A model generated the notes under the pieces. The model worked only from the letters and a program-made list of their open reading frames with translations. It had not been told where the DNA came from and did no database searches. 37,996 bases of DNA from a virus, in IMG/VR virus record IMGVR_UViG_3300023184_000287, positions 1 to 37,996 of that record. One strand, given 5' to 3'. How positions within the stretch are numbered: position 1 is the stretch's first letter; every line of letters begins with the position of its first letter. Shown one piece after another: positions 7,858 through 19,700 of the stretch. Made by a program: the position numbers and the translations under genes.

Positions 7858-8558
7858 TGGGAATGAGCCTTACTGACGTTCGGCTCATGGTTCGCAACAT
7901 TTCGGACCTAGATACCACGGACCTACCAAACGCAGTTCTTGACGATTTTGTAAAAGAAGCATTTCAACGCATTATTGTGCTTGAACGCCGTTGGCCCACA
8001 TACCAACAAACATACACATTTAGTACTGTTGCTAATCAACGAATATATCCAATATCCGCTATTGGAGATATTCGAGAAGTTATTTCATTAATAGACACAT
8101 CTAGTTCTGGTGTTCGTTTAACAATGATTCCTTACGATAACGCTGAGGAAATATGGTTGGGTACAACAGATGTTGCTATGCGTCCATACTTTTACGCAAT
8201 ATGGGATGGTGCCATACATTTGTATGCAAAACCAAATATTGTTTATCCAATTACTTTGCGTGGTTACCGCAATCCCGTTTATACATGGTTAACAACCATT
8301 ACTGAAACAATTGATTGTGATGAATGGTTTCACATTTTGCTTGTGTATTTTGTGCTTTCGCGCGTTTATCAGCGTCAGGAAGACCCTGAGCTTTCTCAAA
8401 TGTACTTAAAATCATTTGAGGAAGGTGTTGCTATGGCACGTCGCGACTTGATGAAAACACCTAGCGCACGGCCTTTGTTGCTATCTGGTGGTACACAATA
8501 TCCTACTATGCGTCGATGGATGCAAACTATTGGTAAAACTTTAAGGAACTACAGTTAA
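7857..8558 (+). CDS. Head-tail adaptor (SU10/P22 gp4-like)
   Basis: 233 aa. The N terminus, MSLTDVRLMVRNISDLDTTD followed by LPNAVLDDFVKEAFQRI, matches the helical start typical of podovirus adaptor proteins that bind under the portal. Beta-rich (VANQRIYPISAIGDIREVI) and helical C-terminal segments (YLKSFEEGVAMARRDLM) follow. An alternative start is the ATG at 7863. Genes overlap on both sides by 1 nt, and the downstream neighbour is nozzle-like, matching portal-adaptor-nozzle order. Confidence 0.72.
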   Translation: MGMSLTDVRLMVRNISDLDTTDLPNAVLDDFVKEAFQRIIVLERRWPTYQQTYTFSTVANQRIYPISAIGDIREVISLIDTSSSGVRLTMIPYDNAEEIWLGTTDVAMRPYFYAIWDGAIHLYAKPNIVYPITLRGYRNPVYTWLTTITETIDCDEWFHILLVYFVLSRVYQRQEDPELSQMYLKSFEEGVAMARRDLMKTPSARPLLLSGGTQYPTMRRWMQTIGKTLRNYS

Positions 8559-10165
8559 TGAGTCAAATAATTCTTGAACGCTACGACGACTTTACTGGTG
8601 GCTTGAATCTTCGAGCCGACCAATTTCAGTTGGCCCGTAACGAGTCACCTGACATGCTGAATGTTGAGATTGACCCTAGAGGTGGCGTATTTAGTCGTGG
8701 TGCTATGCAACGGTTAAATACAACAGCTGTTGCTGGTACTTGGGCTCCAAACAAATTGCACGCATTTTATGGTGACACTTCAACAGTTATGTTGGCTAAT
8801 AGTACAAAAGTTTATCGCTCCACTGGCAATGCCTTTACAACGCTTGCCTACTCATCTGGCAACGACATCGCCACGGCTAACGCCGATGGCGCGTCGTTTG
8901 CCAACTGGGGAAACACTTTGTATATCAGCACAGGAGCAACAGGAACAGCAGGATACAAATGGACTACAGGTTCCACATACGCAACTGCATTAACAGCATC
9001 CGGACCTACATGGCAAGCGTTAGTAAGTCCGGTTGGTGGTTATATGCCAAAAGCAGAACACAACATTGTGCACGCAAACAAAATGTTTGTGGCGAACACA
9101 AAAGAAAACGGAACAGCTTATCCTGACCGAGTGCGATGGTCGCACGAAGGTTTACCAGAAGACTGGCTAGAAGACGACTACATTGATGTCAAGGGTGGTG
9201 GCAGTGGGATTAATGCTTTGGCTGTTGTCCAAGGTCAGTTAGTTATTTTTAAAACTAATGCCATCTATTTGTTGGTTGGTACAGAAACTGCAAACTTTTC
9301 TGTTGTTGAATTAACCTCTAGTCTTGGTGCATCTAGTCGAAATAGTGTTGCAACAGCAGAACAAGGAGTGTTTTTTTATTCAACTCCAGAAGGTTTGTTT
9401 TACTATAATGGTTCTTCTGTTGAAGATATTTATGCACCAATACGCCCTATTGTGCTTGATAGAAAATTAAGTGCCTTAAGTACAGAACCTTATAGCGTTT
9501 CTTATGTTGGTCGTCGTATTTGGTTGGCATTACCATACGATGTAAATAATGCTGCAACTTCTCCAACTGTTAATTTTGTTTTTGACCCAACGATTGGACC
9601 AAAAGGCACATACATGCAATTTGCCACCCATGACAGCAAAGGTGTCATTGGTGGCATAGATTGGTCTGATTCAAACAATGATAACTATCGTTTGTTAATT
9701 CATCCAACACAACCTTATGTGCTTAAAGTTGATTTATATAACGAAGAAAAAGATAACATAACTGGTACCGCAACTGGTTTTACTTCTTATTATAGAACTG
9801 GTTGGGTTGATGGCAAAACTTATGCTCAAAAAAAAATGTTTCGCAGACCAGACATTGCTTTTAAGCAAGTTGATACAGCACGACTTATTAATATAAAAGT
9901 GTTTCACAATTATGAAGAGTCTTCTGGTTCGGAGCGCAAACAGTTCAACGCATCGTTAGGCGCTTCCGGTAGTGGCATGTTATGGGGTAGTGGCAATTGG
10001 GGTGCTGGTTTGTGGGGCAAGAAATCAATTGGTGTGCAAGTTATACATGGTTCAACTCTTGGTTTAGCTCGTTCTATTCAATTATTATTTACTGGCCCTG
10101 TTGGCAACGACTGGGGTTTTGACTCTATTGCTTATAAATACAACAACCGAAAGATGACAGGCTAA
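8558..10165 (+). CDS. Tail nozzle / hub-like protein
   Basis: 535 aa. The N terminus (DDFTGGLNLRADQFQLARNE, then SPDMLNVEIDPRGGVFSRG) is a recurrent signature of podovirus nozzle or packaged-DNA-stabilising proteins attached below the adaptor. The body is beta-rich with repeated Tyr/Thr/Gly strands suggestive of a propeller (GVFFYSTPEGLFYYNGSSVED and YVGRRIWLALPYD). A Gly/Trp cluster (GMLWGSGNWGAGLWGKK) is near residue 480. Predicted role: closing the tail channel. Exact family is inferred from sequence character and synteny. Confidence 0.65.
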   Translation: MSQIILERYDDFTGGLNLRADQFQLARNESPDMLNVEIDPRGGVFSRGAMQRLNTTAVAGTWAPNKLHAFYGDTSTVMLANSTKVYRSTGNAFTTLAYSSGNDIATANADGASFANWGNTLYISTGATGTAGYKWTTGSTYATALTASGPTWQALVSPVGGYMPKAEHNIVHANKMFVANTKENGTAYPDRVRWSHEGLPEDWLEDDYIDVKGGGSGINALAVVQGQLVIFKTNAIYLLVGTETANFSVVELTSSLGASSRNSVATAEQGVFFYSTPEGLFYYNGSSVEDIYAPIRPIVLDRKLSALSTEPYSVSYVGRRIWLALPYDVNNAATSPTVNFVFDPTIGPKGTYMQFATHDSKGVIGGIDWSDSNNDNYRLLIHPTQPYVLKVDLYNEEKDNITGTATGFTSYYRTGWVDGKTYAQKKMFRRPDIAFKQVDTARLINIKVFHNYEESSGSERKQFNASLGASGSGMLWGSGNWGAGLWGKKSIGVQVIHGSTLGLARSIQLLFTGPVGNDWGFDSIAYKYNNRKMTG

Positions 10166-10521
10166 TGGCTCTTACCGTACCGTATACATTTACTACCGCA
10201 ACTGTTGCTGAGGCAGGTGAAGTTAATAGTAACTTCACCGCCGTCAAGAACTTTGTGGACGCATTGCAAACTGGCGTCAACATTAACACTGACGCAATCA
10301 TTACAGCCAAAATACAAGACAACGCTGTAACTACCGCAAAGATTCTAGATGCCAATGTGACAGCAGCGAAGCTTGCTGCCACCGCTGTTACTCCTGGTTC
10401 GTACACAACAGCAAGTATTACTGTTGACCAGCAGGGTCGTATTACTGCGGCAGCTAATGGTACTAGTGGTGTTGCTGGTGACAGTGACCAATTGGTTTTG
10501 GGTTCGCAGGTGTTTGGCTGA
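10165..10521 (+). CDS. Tail fibre-like protein, 118 aa
   Basis: The N terminus (YTFTTATVAEAGEVNSNFTA) is typical of short phage fibre or attachment proteins. It is followed by hexad-like repeats (ITAKIQDNAVTTAKILDANV, then TAAKLAATAV) that form trimeric fibre stalks in many phages, and a SITVDQQGRITAAANG strand. It is too short to carry a receptor-binding tip, so it may be a fibre base; the receptor-binding part may be the protein starting at 36703. It overlaps the next gene by one base. Confidence 0.65.
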   Translation: MALTVPYTFTTATVAEAGEVNSNFTAVKNFVDALQTGVNINTDAIITAKIQDNAVTTAKILDANVTAAKLAATAVTPGSYTTASITVDQQGRITAAANGTSGVAGDSDQLVLGSQVFG

Positions 10522-10694
10522 TGACTGTTTGGACTCCACCACAAATCAATGCTTTGAAGACTACTGATGCACGTACTTTGCAACAAATCTTTTTTTCGTT
10601 ATCTCAAGAGCTTGGCAAAATGGGTAAAGAGATTGAGCAACTAAAAATTGATGTAAGCAAGAACGATAGACAACAGTATCAAAGGATTAAGTAA
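10521..10694 (+). CDS. Small coiled-coil protein, 57 aa
   Basis: The ATG overlaps the fibre stop (TGATG) and its own TAA overlaps the next ATG. The product (MTVWTPPQINALKTTDARTL...) becomes a heptad-like helix from about residue 20 (QQIFFSLSQELGKMGKEIEQ, then LKIDVSK). Coupling on both sides supports reality. It could be a fibre chaperone or structural peptide; unknown. Confidence 0.6.
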   Translation: MTVWTPPQINALKTTDARTLQQIFFSLSQELGKMGKEIEQLKIDVSKNDRQQYQRIK

Positions 10695-11128
10695 TGGCAT
10701 ATAATCCAGCCGATTACGAAGCTCGCAGGCGTGGGTATACGCAACAGTATGCAGCTACGGGTGCGATGAATGCGTACGCTAATTTTCTTTCTCAACAGCG
10801 TGGTACACGCGACAGAACAAACATGATGCAACAATACGACAAGGCACAGCCTCAGATTGCTGCTGGTTATGCTCGACGTGGACTTCAAGGCCCTAATGTT
10901 AAGTCAGGTATTTTTGCTGCTGGTTTGCAAGACTTTGCAAAACAGCGAGCTCAGGGTTTGCAACAGTTTGACCAAGGACAAATGGAATCAAATCGTGCAT
11001 ACGATTTGACTGAAGCCCAACGACTTGAAGCGTTCAGAAATCAGTTAGCTGACATGGAATCAGAGAAGGCACAAACTATTGCTGATGCTGCTCGTCAGTT
11101 ATTTGCCAACAGAGTAGGAGCAGTTTAA
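10694..11128 (+). CDS. Internal-virion-like protein, 144 aa
   Basis: Gln/Ala/Arg-rich and predicted helical, with YNPADYEARRRGYTQQYAAT at the start, an ARRGLQGPNVKSG turn and the long helix FAKQRAQGLQQFDQGQMESN onward. Proteins of this character occur between tail and giant ejection genes of podoviruses and may be packaged inside the head. No enzymatic motif. The start overlaps the preceding stop, and the end overlaps the next ATG. Confidence 0.5.
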   Translation: MAYNPADYEARRRGYTQQYAATGAMNAYANFLSQQRGTRDRTNMMQQYDKAQPQIAAGYARRGLQGPNVKSGIFAAGLQDFAKQRAQGLQQFDQGQMESNRAYDLTEAQRLEAFRNQLADMESEKAQTIADAARQLFANRVGAV

Positions 11129-12426
11129 TGGCTACAGATGCAATGGGAAATCCTATTGGAAATACAGTTACGCAGTCAGGTGTTACAAAATGGGACCCTA
11201 CAAAAATTACAAACTGGGACCCAACAAAAATGGGTGTAGCTGTACCTGGTATTGGTAAAACCGCAGAAGGATTAATTAGTAATCCTTCTGACCAAATGGC
11301 TACAAATTATGCTACTTATTTTGACCAAAACACTAACAAACTTATAAATCCAAATTCTACCCCAACAATTAACTCTGCTTATAATTTGTTTCCGTCACAA
11401 ACAAATACTTCTCCATCAGGTTTTGATATGAATTCTTTAATAAGCGCTTTATCTAGTGGTAGTGGTAGTGGTAGTGGAAATAAAGCAAGTGATGTATTAG
11501 CTAGAGATAAATTTAATTACGAAAAACAACAGGATGCTGTTTCTGCTGCACAAGCAGCAAAAGCTCTTGCTGCTCAACAAGGTTACTACGATTCTGGTGC
11601 CGCTAATAAAGGTTTTGATGCTCTTTTAAAAATGATTGGCGACCAAGGCGCTGTGTCCGAAAACGCCGTAAAAGGTGCTTATGGTAATGCAATAACAAAC
11701 CTTAATCAAGGTTATGACGCTGCTCAAGGTTTGGGTAATCAGGGTTATGATGCCTTAAACGCCTATCTAGGAGCAAACCAAAACAACCCCTATGCCGGGA
11801 TGAACGCAACCGTAGGTAGCGCCCCAGATGCCCTTACACAGTATCTAAGCGCGTATGGTGTGTCTGACCAACCTGTGCAGGGGCAAATACAGGCCGACCA
11901 ATTACAGGCTCAACAAGGGGCTGGTAATTATCAGAATCTTATTAACTTGCTTAGTTCTATTGCTCAAAGTGGCGCTTCGTCGCGTGGCGCCGAAAGCGCC
12001 ATGGGACAAAACCTGTTTAACACTACTCTTGGACAAGAACGTGCCGGTTATCAAACTCGAGCCGAAATGGCGCAAGCTGATGCTATGCGCCAAATTCAGG
12101 AACAGATGTATCAACAACGATTGGCTAATGAGTCTTCCCGTAATGCTCAAATGCAACAGTTGGCGCAAGCATTAGCTGCGGCTGGTGGTCAAACTGGTAG
12201 CGGAGGCGTAGCACCTGTAGCACCTGTAGCACCTGTAGCACCTACGACTGGCGGCAATAATAATGGTTTTGTATCTACATCTTATGACGTTAACCAACCT
12301 GTGCCGTGGAGCGCAAACCCATTAGAAAACATTCAGTTACAAAATCTTGCTACCAGTCAATCAAACGCTGGTCAAACAGTAGACCCATACGAATTACTTC
12401 AAGCGCTTAATGCTCGACGTGGATAA
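11128..12426 (+). CDS. Internal-virion-like protein, 432 aa, Gln/Gly/Ser-rich
   Basis: Low-complexity N-terminal part with WDPTKITNWDPTKMG repeats (about 22-36) and a (GS)n stretch (SSGSGSGSGNK, about 109-119). A helical Gln/Ala-rich region (about 130-350) contains YDAAQGLGNQGYDALNAYLG and RAEMAQADAMRQIQEQMYQQ. Near residue 363 there is a VAP tetra-repeat. Composition resembles podovirus ejection proteins that leave the capsid with the DNA. No catalytic motif seen; the function is inferred from context before the giant gene. Confidence 0.5.
   Translation: MATDAMGNPIGNTVTQSGVTKWDPTKITNWDPTKMGVAVPGIGKTAEGLISNPSDQMATNYATYFDQNTNKLINPNSTPTINSAYNLFPSQTNTSPSGFDMNSLISALSSGSGSGSGNKASDVLARDKFNYEKQQDAVSAAQAAKALAAQQGYYDSGAANKGFDALLKMIGDQGAVSENAVKGAYGNAITNLNQGYDAAQGLGNQGYDALNAYLGANQNNPYAGMNATVGSAPDALTQYLSAYGVSDQPVQGQIQADQLQAQQGAGNYQNLINLLSSIAQSGASSRGAESAMGQNLFNTTLGQERAGYQTRAEMAQADAMRQIQEQMYQQRLANESSRNAQMQQLAQALAAAGGQTGSGGVAPVAPVAPVAPTTGGNNNGFVSTSYDVNQPVPWSANPLENIQLQNLATSQSNAGQTVDPYELLQALNARRG
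12208..12243 (+). repeat. Four tandem 9-bp repeats (GTAGCACCT)
   Basis: Four perfect in-frame copies encode VAPVAPVAPVAP inside the 432-aa protein. Perfect codon identity indicates recent slippage expansion. It acts as a proline-rich linker. Confidence 0.9.
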
Positions 12427-12452
12427 TAAGGTAACAAAAGGATTATAAAAAT

Positions 12453-13706
12453 ATGAGCATGAACGACCCTGGGCAATACCAGAATATTGACCCACAAATG
12501 TTACAAATGTTTATAGCAAACGCTATTGGCCCTAAAAAACAGGGTGTAACACAAAGCGACATTAACCCTATTCAGGACATCATAATGTCGCAAATGTTAG
12601 GCATGCCAGTAAATAAACCAGTGAACGAAAATTTGATTCGTTCAATTAATGCTCCACAGTGGTCAGCTATGGCTAATTATACTTACAAAGATACAGACAT
12701 CGAACCAAAAATAATGCAACTAATTGGACAAGGCATCCCGTTAACTGAAGTAAAGAAAAAAATTAAAGAAGAACTAGCGTTGCAGGGTCTTCCTACGGAT
12801 TCTAAAAATGAGCAAGTAAAAAATTTGTTAAAGTTAAGTGACACACTTTATAGTGAGTTTACTAATTCTAATTCAAAAATATTGGAAGCTAAACAGGCTT
12901 CTTTAACAAATAGTCCTTACACTAAATTTGGTGTAAGCGACCCAAATGATTACAACAGAATTGATGATGCTACTTTGGCACAACTTGGTGGACCGAACGC
13001 TGCGGGTTCTGTTGGGCAAACTTTAGGACTTAATCAAATAGTTGACAAATCAAAAGAGTTAGCTAAAGAGTTAGCTCCTGGGGAAAAACGTCAAGGATTG
13101 TTTAACCAAGACCAAACCAAACTTCAAAAATTTCTTGGAAAACCTAGTATAGGAATACCTTTATTTCCTATTGCTTTGCCTCTTGATTCTATTATTAGAT
13201 TTGCTAATAGAAATAAAATTGTTGGAGCTGATGGAAAACTTGTAAAAAATAAATCAGAAAAATGGCAACCAAAAACTCAAGCAGAACGTCAATGGGTCGA
13301 AATGCTTCGTTCTGCACAAAATGAAAAATTGCCAGTTCAATATCAAAAAAGTTCATTAGAAAATCCTGTTTATCAAAATCCCGGCAAAATACCAATACCG
13401 GGTCTTGATAAAACATCTAAACAAACTAAATCAAAAATTCCAAATGTTAACGAACTAAGTTCTGCAGATATTGTAGATTTAAATACTAATTCTACTTTGG
13501 CTCTTAATAAAATGAATGCAGCCAAATCGGCAACTATTGCTCAAATGGTTGCCGAAAACAGAAGACAACAAATTGACGCAAATTCTGCCAACACAGCAAG
13601 CAACAAATCAAATCAAGACATTATAAAAAAACTTGTTTTAATGAAAGTAATGGGTAATCCTAAATTGTTGGCTAATCCAGCAATTCAACAAGTTTTAGGA
13701 AGTTAA
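12453..13706 (+). CDS. Internal-virion-like hypothetical protein, 417 aa
   Basis: Starts MSMNDPGQYQNIDPQMLQMF. Mostly helical, Gln/Lys/Asn-rich, with a hydrophobic segment (GIPLFPIALPLDSIIRF, about 234-250) in an otherwise polar protein. The C terminus is Asn/Ser/Gln-rich with many Ala helices (MNAAKSATIAQMVAENRRQQ). No known domain. It overlaps the giant gene start by 1 nt (TAATG). Probably virion-associated by position. Confidence 0.5.
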   Translation: MSMNDPGQYQNIDPQMLQMFIANAIGPKKQGVTQSDINPIQDIIMSQMLGMPVNKPVNENLIRSINAPQWSAMANYTYKDTDIEPKIMQLIGQGIPLTEVKKKIKEELALQGLPTDSKNEQVKNLLKLSDTLYSEFTNSNSKILEAKQASLTNSPYTKFGVSDPNDYNRIDDATLAQLGGPNAAGSVGQTLGLNQIVDKSKELAKELAPGEKRQGLFNQDQTKLQKFLGKPSIGIPLFPIALPLDSIIRFANRNKIVGADGKLVKNKSEKWQPKTQAERQWVEMLRSAQNEKLPVQYQKSSLENPVYQNPGKIPIPGLDKTSKQTKSKIPNVNELSSADIVDLNTNSTLALNKMNAAKSATIAQMVAENRRQQIDANSANTASNKSNQDIIKKLVLMKVMGNPKLLANPAIQQVLGS

Positions 13707-16700
13707 TGGTTCAAGATAATAGTTCTTTTCTTGATAAGTTAAACAAAATTAGTCAAGGAGTTCCTGTTTCAAATAATACAAGTGGTTGGAAACTGCCACA
13801 AATACAACCAACTGTTCCAGTTGCTCCACCAAAAGGTAGTTCAACTCCGTTATCAATTCTTGGAAATGTTTTAAAACCATTAACAGTTTTAGACACACCA
13901 CGTCGAGCAGTCATATCCGGCGTTAGAGAACTTGTAGATGTGTTGGACTCTGACCCAAACACAAACGCATCATTAGGTGACTGGTGGAAACAAACCAAAA
14001 ACGCTTCATATGGTTTTGGTACAGCGTTCCCAATGGGTGGATGGGGCGGCAAGATAATAGGTTTTGTAGGTGATGTTGCACTAGACCCGCTAACCTATGC
14101 AACACTTGGTAGCACTGTGAGCGCTAAAGCAGTTGTTAAAGGTGCTGTAAACGAAGCAGGAGAAGCTCTTACTACACGTGCCGCATTAGGTGGTTTAAAA
14201 AATGTTAGTGGTCGAGAAGGACGAGAAGCGCTCGCCAATTTGGCTAGACAACGATTAAAAAAATTTCAAGCCGAAGGCATGAAATTTGCAGATAATGAAA
14301 TTGAAACTTTAGTTAAAGATATTGCAGCTAAAGGAAAACAGGCTTTACCAGGTTTTCTTGCAGACGACATTGGTATTAGAGGTCCTGGTATTTACTATTT
14401 TGGTAGTCGAGTAAAAGTTCCTGGTTCTGATGTTATTGGAAAATTTGTTGAACGTGGTTTAACTAAAACCCGTTTAGGTCTTGTTAGCCCTAAATTCAAA
14501 TTGAATCCTGGACAATACTTACACAATATTAAAACTCCGGAAGGAGTTGGTAATATTGCTGACCTTGGACCTGACCAGATTCGTAAATGGAGAGTTGGTT
14601 TAGCTAACGGAACGCTAACTCCTAAGGAAGCAGATTTTGCAATAGTTGGTTTGCATGCTACTGAAGCACAAAGATTGGCTGCTGCTAAAGCTACCGAAAA
14701 TGCAACACAGATGGCTTGGCCTGTTATGCAGGACCGAAATGTTACTATTCATAAAAATATTTTGCATAAAGTTCTTGAAAATCAACCTTATGAGGTAGTT
14801 GATGAATCGATGCGTCCATCGTTGGAGTTGGCTGCTCAATCGGTTCGGAATCTATTTGACGCATTTTATGATGACCTTGATAATACTTTTAGGGCAATTG
14901 ACCCAAATTATCCTTTACGCAAAAAAGGAAGTTATGTTCCTTTAATGGAATCTGACGATGCCATTAAAGCCAGAATCCGAGTTGGCGAAGAACAATTTGA
15001 TGAATTAATAGGTAAACAACCTTTATCTGATTCGCAAAGAACTGCTTCAAGTTTTAGAGGACGCTCAACACAGCCAGGCGACAACTTTTTTGGGCACATA
15101 TTAAAAGAAGAAGACATTAACCATACTACTTTAAATCAAATGGCTCGCAATTCTGTTGACCCATTAAAACCTTCGTTGACTTACGATTTGTTTGAAACAG
15201 ACATACAAGCAATTTTAGGAAAATATGTTCGGCACTATTCTCAACAAAAAGGTGTTGCCGGTTTAATGGGAGATGTTTTAAGTAACGGGCCTGAATATAT
15301 GAAGCGTTGGGACCAGATGCTTCCAATAGATGCTGAACATGCTGCTATGTATGCTGACAAGTTGCCAAAAGATTTGAATGTAATCCATGTAAACACCAGC
15401 AAGATGAGTAACGCCATATTAACTCCTTCTATGGAAGGAGTTAATATATCTAATGTAATAAATGATGTAGTTGAACAAAACGACAAAATTAATAAATCAT
15501 GGCAAATATTTGGCGAACAACTAGAAAATAATGGACCCGATAGTCCATTTGGAAAAATTACAACTCGACGCAATGATTTAAATGACCAACTTAAAGCTAT
15601 TGCTGCTAATCCAGAATCCCTAGACAATGCTGAATTGTTACAAAAATTTGCACTTGAACATCAACAACTTGTGGACGAACAAAGAAAAATTGTTCAAAAT
15701 GCTTGGAGACAAACAGAACCTCAAGTTACGGCAGTTTCTATTAGAAAACCAGATATACAATATACACCAAATCAAAAAAGTCATTTAGAGGTAATTCAGC
15801 AAACACAAAATGGCAACGATGCTTATTTGCCTAATTTAAATAATACGCTTGATGGAGCATATAGCAAACTTGATGAAGTTTCTAAAAAACAACTTGATGA
15901 TATCGCGCAAGGACCTCAAACACCAAAAGAATATGGCGCTGTTTATAATCGTCCTCCAGAAAATGTAGACAAAAGACTTGCTAACACAGTAAAAACAGAA
16001 GAAGAACAATTTGCCAAAGAACTTAAGTTAAAAAAAGAACGACTATCTACAATACCTAAACTTATTGATAAAGCTAGAGACAAAATAGCTAAAGCAAAAG
16101 AAACATCTGAATTAATTCCTTTATATGTTTTTGATGTTGCAAAAAAAAGTTATGTTAAAAAAGGTGAAAATTTTGTACCAATCAATGCTGTCAAACGACA
16201 ACTACGAACTGTAGAGGCTTCACATGCTGTGCAGGATGTGTTAATACATCAAAGTGCGTATGCTGAAATTAATCTTGAAATAGCTGCTGGTAGAACTCTT
16301 AGCGATAACCAAATAGCTGATATTTTTAAAAAACATACTGAATATTTTGTTCGCAAAAATGAAACTGATAAATTTGAATTACGTATATTAAATAAGTTAT
16401 TTTCTTCCATAGAAGAAAATAATTATTTAACACAATACCCACCATATAAAAATATGAGTAATAAACAAAAATTAGAATTTGCTATGGAAAACATAAGTTT
16501 TCCCAAAACAGTAAATGGTGACGAAATTATTGATACTGAATATGTAGAAAATGCTTTAGTTAAACATTATCTTACATTAAGCAAACCTTCAAATGAAAAT
16601 AAAAAACTTACACAAGAGTTGCTTAATTTAAACGATAACAGAACAAAAGATTTAGAACATATTGTTGCATTTAGAGAACCTGAAAAAAAATCATCTTGGC

Positions 16701-19700
16701 TTGCACAAGCCGATAAGACTGAGGAAACTCTTGCGCAAAACCCAGCAGTAGTGCAACATGCAAGAAATGTTAAAACTGGACCAATAAAATCTGTTTTAGA
16801 AAAACGGGTAAAGTTTTTTCAAAAATATAAAACAGAAAATGGTTCTGTTTTAGAAAGTAGTTTTAACAATTATCTTAAAGAAATAAAAGTTAAAGCTCAA
16901 GAGTATCGAAACAGAATTAGTAATCAAGGGCCTATTCGCGCTAAACTTTTAGAAAAAGAAGAAGCATTTAATACTTTTGTTACAAACCATAATAATGCTA
17001 TACAAAATTTTCAAAATTCTGTAGTTAACTTTAATTCAAGAAAATCATTAGAAACAGCGTTTTACAAATCTTTTCCTCAGTATAAAGAAAACGGTGTAGG
17101 CGAACGTTTTCTTCAAGCTTTCTTTAACGAAAACGAAAATTATCTTACTTTTTTAAATCAAATTCCTTTTAGTAATCCAGATGCAATTATGACTTATGCC
17201 GATATAGAAATAGCTATACATGTGTTGGAAAAAAATTCTAAATTTTCCACAAAACAAACGCAGAAATTTAGAGAACTTCTTTCCGGAGTGCAAGGTTTGT
17301 CGGAAAATAAAGTTAAATATATGGATTTTAAATCCATGATGGACGAAACTTTAAAAATTAAAATGCTTACGCATATTGACAAAGCAAGCGAAGCGTCTAA
17401 ATTGTCTTTGTTAGAACAAGTGAATCAACAAAGACAATACATACTTCGAATACAATCTCAAGCAACAAAACTTGAACAAGAATATTTATCATTAACTCCA
17501 GAAAACTTTTTTAGACAACCAAAAGGAAGTTTGGTTGTTGACAAAGCTACAAACTTGGGCGAAGTACCACAAAGAACACTTGTACCAAACATAGAAGATG
17601 TGGTTGACTCAAAAACAAAACCGCATTGGACAGAAGCAAAAATAACTAGCATGGAAGAAAATGAGTTTTATCCACAAGCAAAAGCTGTAGAAAAACGTGC
17701 AAACCTTCTTCTCCATTTATCTAACATAAATGGAGAATCAGTTGACTGGTCATTAGCCAACACAGCACCCCCATTGTTGCATAGGGGTAAGCCAATGTCC
17801 GTTAGTGAAGGCAAATGGTCATCTTTAATAAACACACAAGATTTAACATATATGCCAGACGATGAAATCAATTCTATTCTTATGTGGTTAAGAGAACCTG
17901 CAACTATGGCAGCAATTGCTCCAGAAGAATTAGCAAAAAATGCTGGATATATTTCTGATGAAAAAAGAATGAATCTTTTTGTTGATTATATTTACAAAAA
18001 TCAAACTCATGCTATTGCTAATGAAACAAGAGTTGCTTCTCGCAAAAACTTTGTTACAACAGCGTGGAATAAGTCGGATTCAAATAAATTTTTATCAACA
18101 ATAGATGAAAATAAAAGAATTCTCGAACTATATCATTCAAAACAAAATAAAGCAAATCCTGTAAGCGTAATTCATTCGGCTCTTTCAGAGTCCGAATTTA
18201 CTAGCAACATGCGTAAGGCGGAGTTGGTTCAAGCTAATGATTGGGATTCAAGTTTTGGTACAAATTTGGATAATGAAATGGAAGCTTTGGTTGCTAAAAG
18301 AAATGAAACTGTTAAATTGTTAAGTGCTACTGACCAATTTGAACCTTTTACTGATTTAAATCGACCAAAACTTAATGAAGATAAACCTATTTTGGGAAGT
18401 TCTAGGAAGGGTAGTAAAATTAATCGTGTTCAAGGCATACAAATTGAAGGAACAAATTTTACACCAAACAATAGTGATTATTTATATTATCTTAGAGTAG
18501 TTAAAGTTCCTAAGGAAATCTTGGATGGTCCACTTGAAAATTTAAATAATTATATAGCTACATTGGATACTAATTCAGTTTCTGGTTTAAATAAAATGGC
18601 AGCAAGTATTGATGATGTATTAAGAACTCCATTGGAGTCAAAATCTGTTGAACAAATTAAAAAAGAAATAGAAATACTTCGCACTATTAGAATAGAAAAA
18701 ATTGATACTCCATACACTACAAAGAATAAGATTATTAATCTTATTCGAGAAAGAGAAAGTATTCTTTCTGTTATTGAACCATCAAGTTATAAACCTAGAA
18801 TTGCTCCTACGGTCGATGAAATAAAAATTGCAAATAAAAAAAGTGCTGAAATAAAATCTAGTTGGAAATCAATTCGTAATCGTGCACGAACTACTGAACA
18901 ACAAAAAAATATTGATAAATGGTATACAGACAAAATGATGCAATGGACAACATTGGATATTAGAGAAAAACAAAAAGTAGCGGAATATTTTAAAAATTAT
19001 GCTGATAACCCTGATTTTGAAGCTGCATATTTTGAAGCAAAAAGATTTGTAAAACCAGAAACACAATATATTGAAGGCGCAAATGCAACACCAACAAGTG
19101 AGGTTTCAAGCGTAGCAAACCCATCTAGCGGTTACTATGAACGCCCTCTTGATGTTCCTAGTACGGATGAAAACATATATGATTCTTTTGGCCCTACGGG
19201 AACTGAGTCTCAAGATTTAAGTAGAGCCACTGGTGAACCTTTGCGTCAGTTGCCGGCAACTCCTGAAAACATGGCAAGATACGAACCTGTTTCTGGTTAT
19301 GACCCAAATTTGAGTTATATGGAAAATTTGAAAGCAACTGGTAAGGAAGTACCGGAACCAAACCCAACTAATTTACCTTCGGCTAAACCGTATGTTAGAC
19401 CATTGGAAGAAATTCTTAAAGCAGAAAAACAAGCAAAAGTAAATGCAAATATTCAAGGGCTTAGGTCTATTGAAACACGAGCGGCTGCGACTGATGTGTG
19501 GCAGCAAACAATGGCTGAAACCAGAGAAACATTATCGGCGTCGCTTCGCACGCCGATAATTGGTGTAGGTAATCAAGACAAAGTACTTACAGAAAAAATA
19601 CAGGTTGCTTTAAATTTGTTACAAGATGTTGAAAAACGTGGCTCAATGACACCAATTGAATCTGTGTTAATCGAGAATGGTTTACATGAAGCAAACTTTA

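Noticed and set aside
12208-12243. Short tandem repeat considered as a CRISPR-like array
   Set aside because: Unit is 9 bp without spacers and in frame as VAP; it is a coding repeat.
15241-15627. 128-codon minus-strand frame inside the giant gene
   Set aside because: Antisense shadow with no ribosome-binding site and no neighbours in that direction.
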